Assembly (NCBI GenBank): GCA_044230205.1
Contig: JBGARN010000076.1
Coordinates: 1 to 22,291, forward strand
Length of the DNA: 22,291 nucleotides
Reading direction: 5' to 3'
Source: JAEUTH01 sp044230205
GTDB taxonomy: Bacteria > Bacteroidota > Bacteroidia > AKYH767-A > OLB10
The position numbers were made by a program, and so were the translations under genes. The notes beneath the pieces were generated by a model that was given only the letters and a program-made list of their open reading frames with translations, did not search any database and was not told the origin of the DNA. Below are positions 20,296 to 22,291 of the stretch, piece by piece. The stretch's first letter is position 1; every line of letters begins with the position of its first letter.

Positions 20296-20327
20296 AACCT
20301 GTAAGGTTTTTTCTAACCTTACAGGTT
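20296..20327. repeat. 13-bp palindrome adjoining the stop codon of the next gene
   Basis: AACCTGTAAGGTT (20296-20308) and AACCTTACAGGTT (20315-20327) form a perfect 13-bp stem around a 6-nt loop. The last base lies in the stop codon of the - strand gene. Palindromes of this ACCTG(N)AAGGT kind are frequent in Bacteroidota intergenic DNA. It may end transcription, but there is no T-tract. Confidence 0.75.
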
Positions 20328-21841
20328 TACCGGATAACCACAAACTTCTTACTAACCTTCAAACCATTTGAAGTTACCGTACAAAAATACATCCCCTCTG
20401 CAAGCTGCAGCGGCAGGTTTTGCAGTGTGCTCCATTGCGGCAGGCGGTAAGTATAAACCTGCTTGCCTGTTATATCCGTTACAGATAAAGTACCCGCTTT
20501 GTTTTGTGGTAACATATAGCGTATATGTAATACCCCATCTGTTACAGGGTTAGGGGTTATAGTTAATGAAACATTTTCTTTTTGAGGTATATCATTTATG
20601 CCTGTCAATGTATCGCATATTGAGCCTGTTAGCGGCCCAAGGTTATAGTTGGGAAAAGTAGGCACAGAAAAATTTCCACCTGGTCCTGGCAATGTAACTG
20701 CATGCTGCTGCACATCTGAGCTTAAACCAAAGCTGTCAGGTTGATTAATTACGTGCAACATTAATGTAGCATCATAAGTTGAAATATAAATTTTGCCATC
20801 TGGCCCTAGTGAGTTAAGAAAAAACTTTCCCAGGAATGGATTTACAAATGAGTCAAGTACAGCTACAGTTTGCACTGCTGAATCAATATTTGAACTGGTA
20901 AAGTCATATTGGTAAATTTTGATTGGAGTATTTACATATAGAAAACGATTATTGGGTGAAATAGATGCGCCATAATAGCCATAAAAAGTATCTGGTAGGT
21001 TAATCATGTGATGATAGTTATAAAGTGTTCCATCACACCTGTCAAAATCAAAAATATCAATAACTAAATCATACATCATCATGACATATTTTGAACCATC
21101 GGGACTGAATACTGATTGTCCATATATGTCATAAATATATGCTGAACCTATTTGCTGAGTAGTAACTTGAATGGTATCTGGAGTTATTAATATTTTATAA
21201 AATAACGAATCGTTATATCGTTGTGTTAGTACCCACCAATCCCTTCCATTACCATGTTTACACGCATTTAACTTACCTAAAGTTAACGTGTCATTTATAA
21301 GAACAATAGATTTTTTATTGGGTATTATTCCACCAAGTCCACCATTCAATGACATATCAATAATGCTGTATCTTAACATTAGTGGCGCTACTTTATGATA
21401 AATACCACCACCGGGTAAAGGCACATCAATAAACTCAGCAGATTCATGAAAAACAATATACTGATTGGAATGACCTGGATATGGAAGAAAAACTATAGGC
21501 TGAATGGAACCAAGACCATCAAAATTAAGGGAAGTAAGATAACCAGGATTAAAATTAGTCGAGTTAGATAATGTGTCATTAACACTGTTTGCTATAAACA
21601 CCCCATTTGAATACATCAGCATATTACCTGATGTGTCGCATAACGAACTATTTGTATTGAAAAAATACATTGGTCTATAGATAGAAAATGTATCGGGTAT
21701 TCCATTGTTAAAGTTTATTCCATATAAAGAATAACCCGGCCCGTAAGTATCGCTCAACATCCAAACATTATTGTATTGGCAAAGACTTTTAAAAGCAATA
21801 GCAATTTCAATCGCAATTAATATTGCAACTTTAATTTTCAT
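20327..21841 (-). CDS. T9SS-sorted secreted protein, probably beta-propeller
   Basis: The protein has 504 residues. The N-terminus (MKIKVAILIAIEIAIAFKSL, then CQYNNVW) is a plausible signal peptide. The body has several segments of the WD40/PD40-like type: FSPDGSKYVMMMYD, ASISPNNRFLYVN and LGPDGKIYIST, each a SPDGxxxY/SPNxRFLYV blade-like motif. Proteins with this pattern in Bacteroidota read like surface propellers; no catalytic residues are visible. Residues about 425-504 form a T9SS type A domain (LTITPNPVTDGVLHIRYMLP ... GMYFCTVTSNGLKVSKKFVVIR). It lies 10 bp after the end of the preceding - strand gene, so both are probably one transcript. Ligand and role are unknown. Confidence 0.82.
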   Translation of the reverse strand: MKIKVAILIAIEIAIAFKSLCQYNNVWMLSDTYGPGYSLYGINFNNGIPDTFSIYRPMYFFNTNSSLCDTSGNMLMYSNGVFIANSVNDTLSNSTNFNPGYLTSLNFDGLGSIQPIVFLPYPGHSNQYIVFHESAEFIDVPLPGGGIYHKVAPLMLRYSIIDMSLNGGLGGIIPNKKSIVLINDTLTLGKLNACKHGNGRDWWVLTQRYNDSLFYKILITPDTIQVTTQQIGSAYIYDIYGQSVFSPDGSKYVMMMYDLVIDIFDFDRCDGTLYNYHHMINLPDTFYGYYGASISPNNRFLYVNTPIKIYQYDFTSSNIDSAVQTVAVLDSFVNPFLGKFFLNSLGPDGKIYISTYDATLMLHVINQPDSFGLSSDVQQHAVTLPGPGGNFSVPTFPNYNLGPLTGSICDTLTGINDIPQKENVSLTITPNPVTDGVLHIRYMLPQNKAGTLSVTDITGKQVYTYRLPQWSTLQNLPLQLAEGMYFCTVTSNGLKVSKKFVVIR

Positions 21842-21851
21842 AATAAGAATT

Positions 21852-22291
21852 TTATTGGATTTTAATTACCTGTACTGAAGAAACAACATTATCATCAGAA
21901 TAAACTGAAAGATTATAAATGCCCGGCATTAATTTCTCAACCTTAATATTTGTCAGTGGAATTGTTATCCGCTGTTCAATTAACTTTCTTCCCGTTATAT
22001 CAGTTAATACCAGAGATCCTGTAACGTTACTTTTAAGAACAATTATATTATTTGCGGGATTAGGGTAAGCCGCTATTTCAATTGCTTCTTCTTCTGATTT
22101 ATTGCTTTTAAGCTTTGGTAATATCTGGTCGCATATATAATCGTTATCATAAATCATACTATCATTCCAGTGCCTTTGCATAACTCGTGCCTCTATAACT
22201 GCCGTGCCTTCAGAATAGGGGCATTTTGGTGCAATGGTGTCAACCGTAGTTTTTTCGTTAGGCGAAAGATTATAATCATTTCTTACAAACT
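21852..22291 (-). CDS. C-terminal part of a T9SS-sorted secreted protein (5' end beyond window)
   Basis: The minus-strand frame stays open to the window edge, about 146 codons, so the first ATG at 22181 is probably internal and the real start lies beyond 22291. Upstream codons read as ordinary protein (RNDYNLSPNEKTTVDTIAPK, then CPYSEGTAVIEARV). A region with ICDQILPKLKS leads into a T9SS type A sorting domain (IAAYPNPANNIIVLKSNVTG ... MPGIYNLSVYSD ... VQVIKIQ). The CPYSEGTAVxEARV segment looks like the end of a larger secreted protein, but its nature cannot be judged from this fragment. It precedes the propeller-like gene by 10 bp on the same strand. Confidence 0.8.
   Translation of the reverse strand, partial: FVRNDYNLSPNEKTTVDTIAPKCPYSEGTAVIEARVMQRHWNDSMIYDNDYICDQILPKLKSNKSEEEAIEIAAYPNPANNIIVLKSNVTGSLVLTDITGRKLIEQRITIPLTNIKVEKLMPGIYNLSVYSDDNVVSSVQVIKIQ

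Larger units (their letters stand above)
19956..20326. other. Intergenic region rich in palindromes
   Basis: The 371-bp gap holds REP copy C (20029-20050), a different hairpin built from ACAAGCC/GGCTTGT (20134-20151), a possible 46-residue frame on the minus strand (20108-20248), and a long palindrome abutting the next gene (20296-20327). It looks like an accumulation zone for small repeats. Confidence 0.6.

Overview
The window reads as a chromosomal stretch of a Bacteroidota bacterium, most likely near the Chitinophagales/Sphingobacteriales. The grounds are AT-rich DNA, genes without clear Shine-Dalgarno sequences, several promoters of the Bacteroidota type (TTTG, about 19 bp, TAnnTTTG), and many secreted proteins ending in type IX secretion (T9SS) sorting domains. 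I see no rRNA, tRNA, CRISPR array or transposase gene.

Region 1 (1-6868, all + strand) is housekeeping and envelope-related. It holds the 3' part of a NIF3-family metal protein, overlapped by a coiled-coil/C4 zinc-ribbon protein with a histone-H1-like Lys/Ala-rich N-terminus. An intrinsic terminator and an exported TPR-like protein follow, then a class I O-methyltransferase, then a tightly coupled pair: a polysaccharide-deacetylase-like protein and a FemAB/GNAT-like acyltransferase.

Region 2 (6869-11270, + strand) holds two tandem paralogues. Each encodes a secreted, tail-fibre-like protein with NVGIGT-type repeats, an S74 (endosialidase-type) intramolecular chaperone domain and a T9SS tail. 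Both have long leaders containing the same small hairpin element. The second copy is broken by an internal deletion plus frameshift that removes the core of the S74 domain. Each gene ends in a hairpin terminator.

Region 3 (11279-16970, - strand) holds a T9SS subtilisin with an intact triad, and a two-gene unit: a beta-helix-like exported protein followed by an M43/pappalysin-like protein. The second protein's zinc motif reads HQIGH instead of HEIGH, so the general-base Glu is replaced by Gln, and it carries four tandem YEYWFDN repeats before its T9SS tail.

Region 4 (17346-20330, + strand) holds a cystathionine beta-synthase-type enzyme with CBS domains, then a TacA/TacT-like toxin-antitoxin pair (DUF1778 antitoxin and GNAT toxin). 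The pair has a well-formed promoter containing an inverted repeat. It is bracketed by near-identical REP-like hairpins, and two other palindromes lie downstream.

Region 5 (20327-22291, - strand) holds the 3' part of a T9SS cargo gene, followed 10 bp later by a second T9SS cargo with a beta-propeller-like composition. From 7215 to the right edge most genes encode exported, surface-bound or secreted proteins, so this is largely a T9SS cargo neighbourhood interrupted by CBS and the toxin-antitoxin unit.
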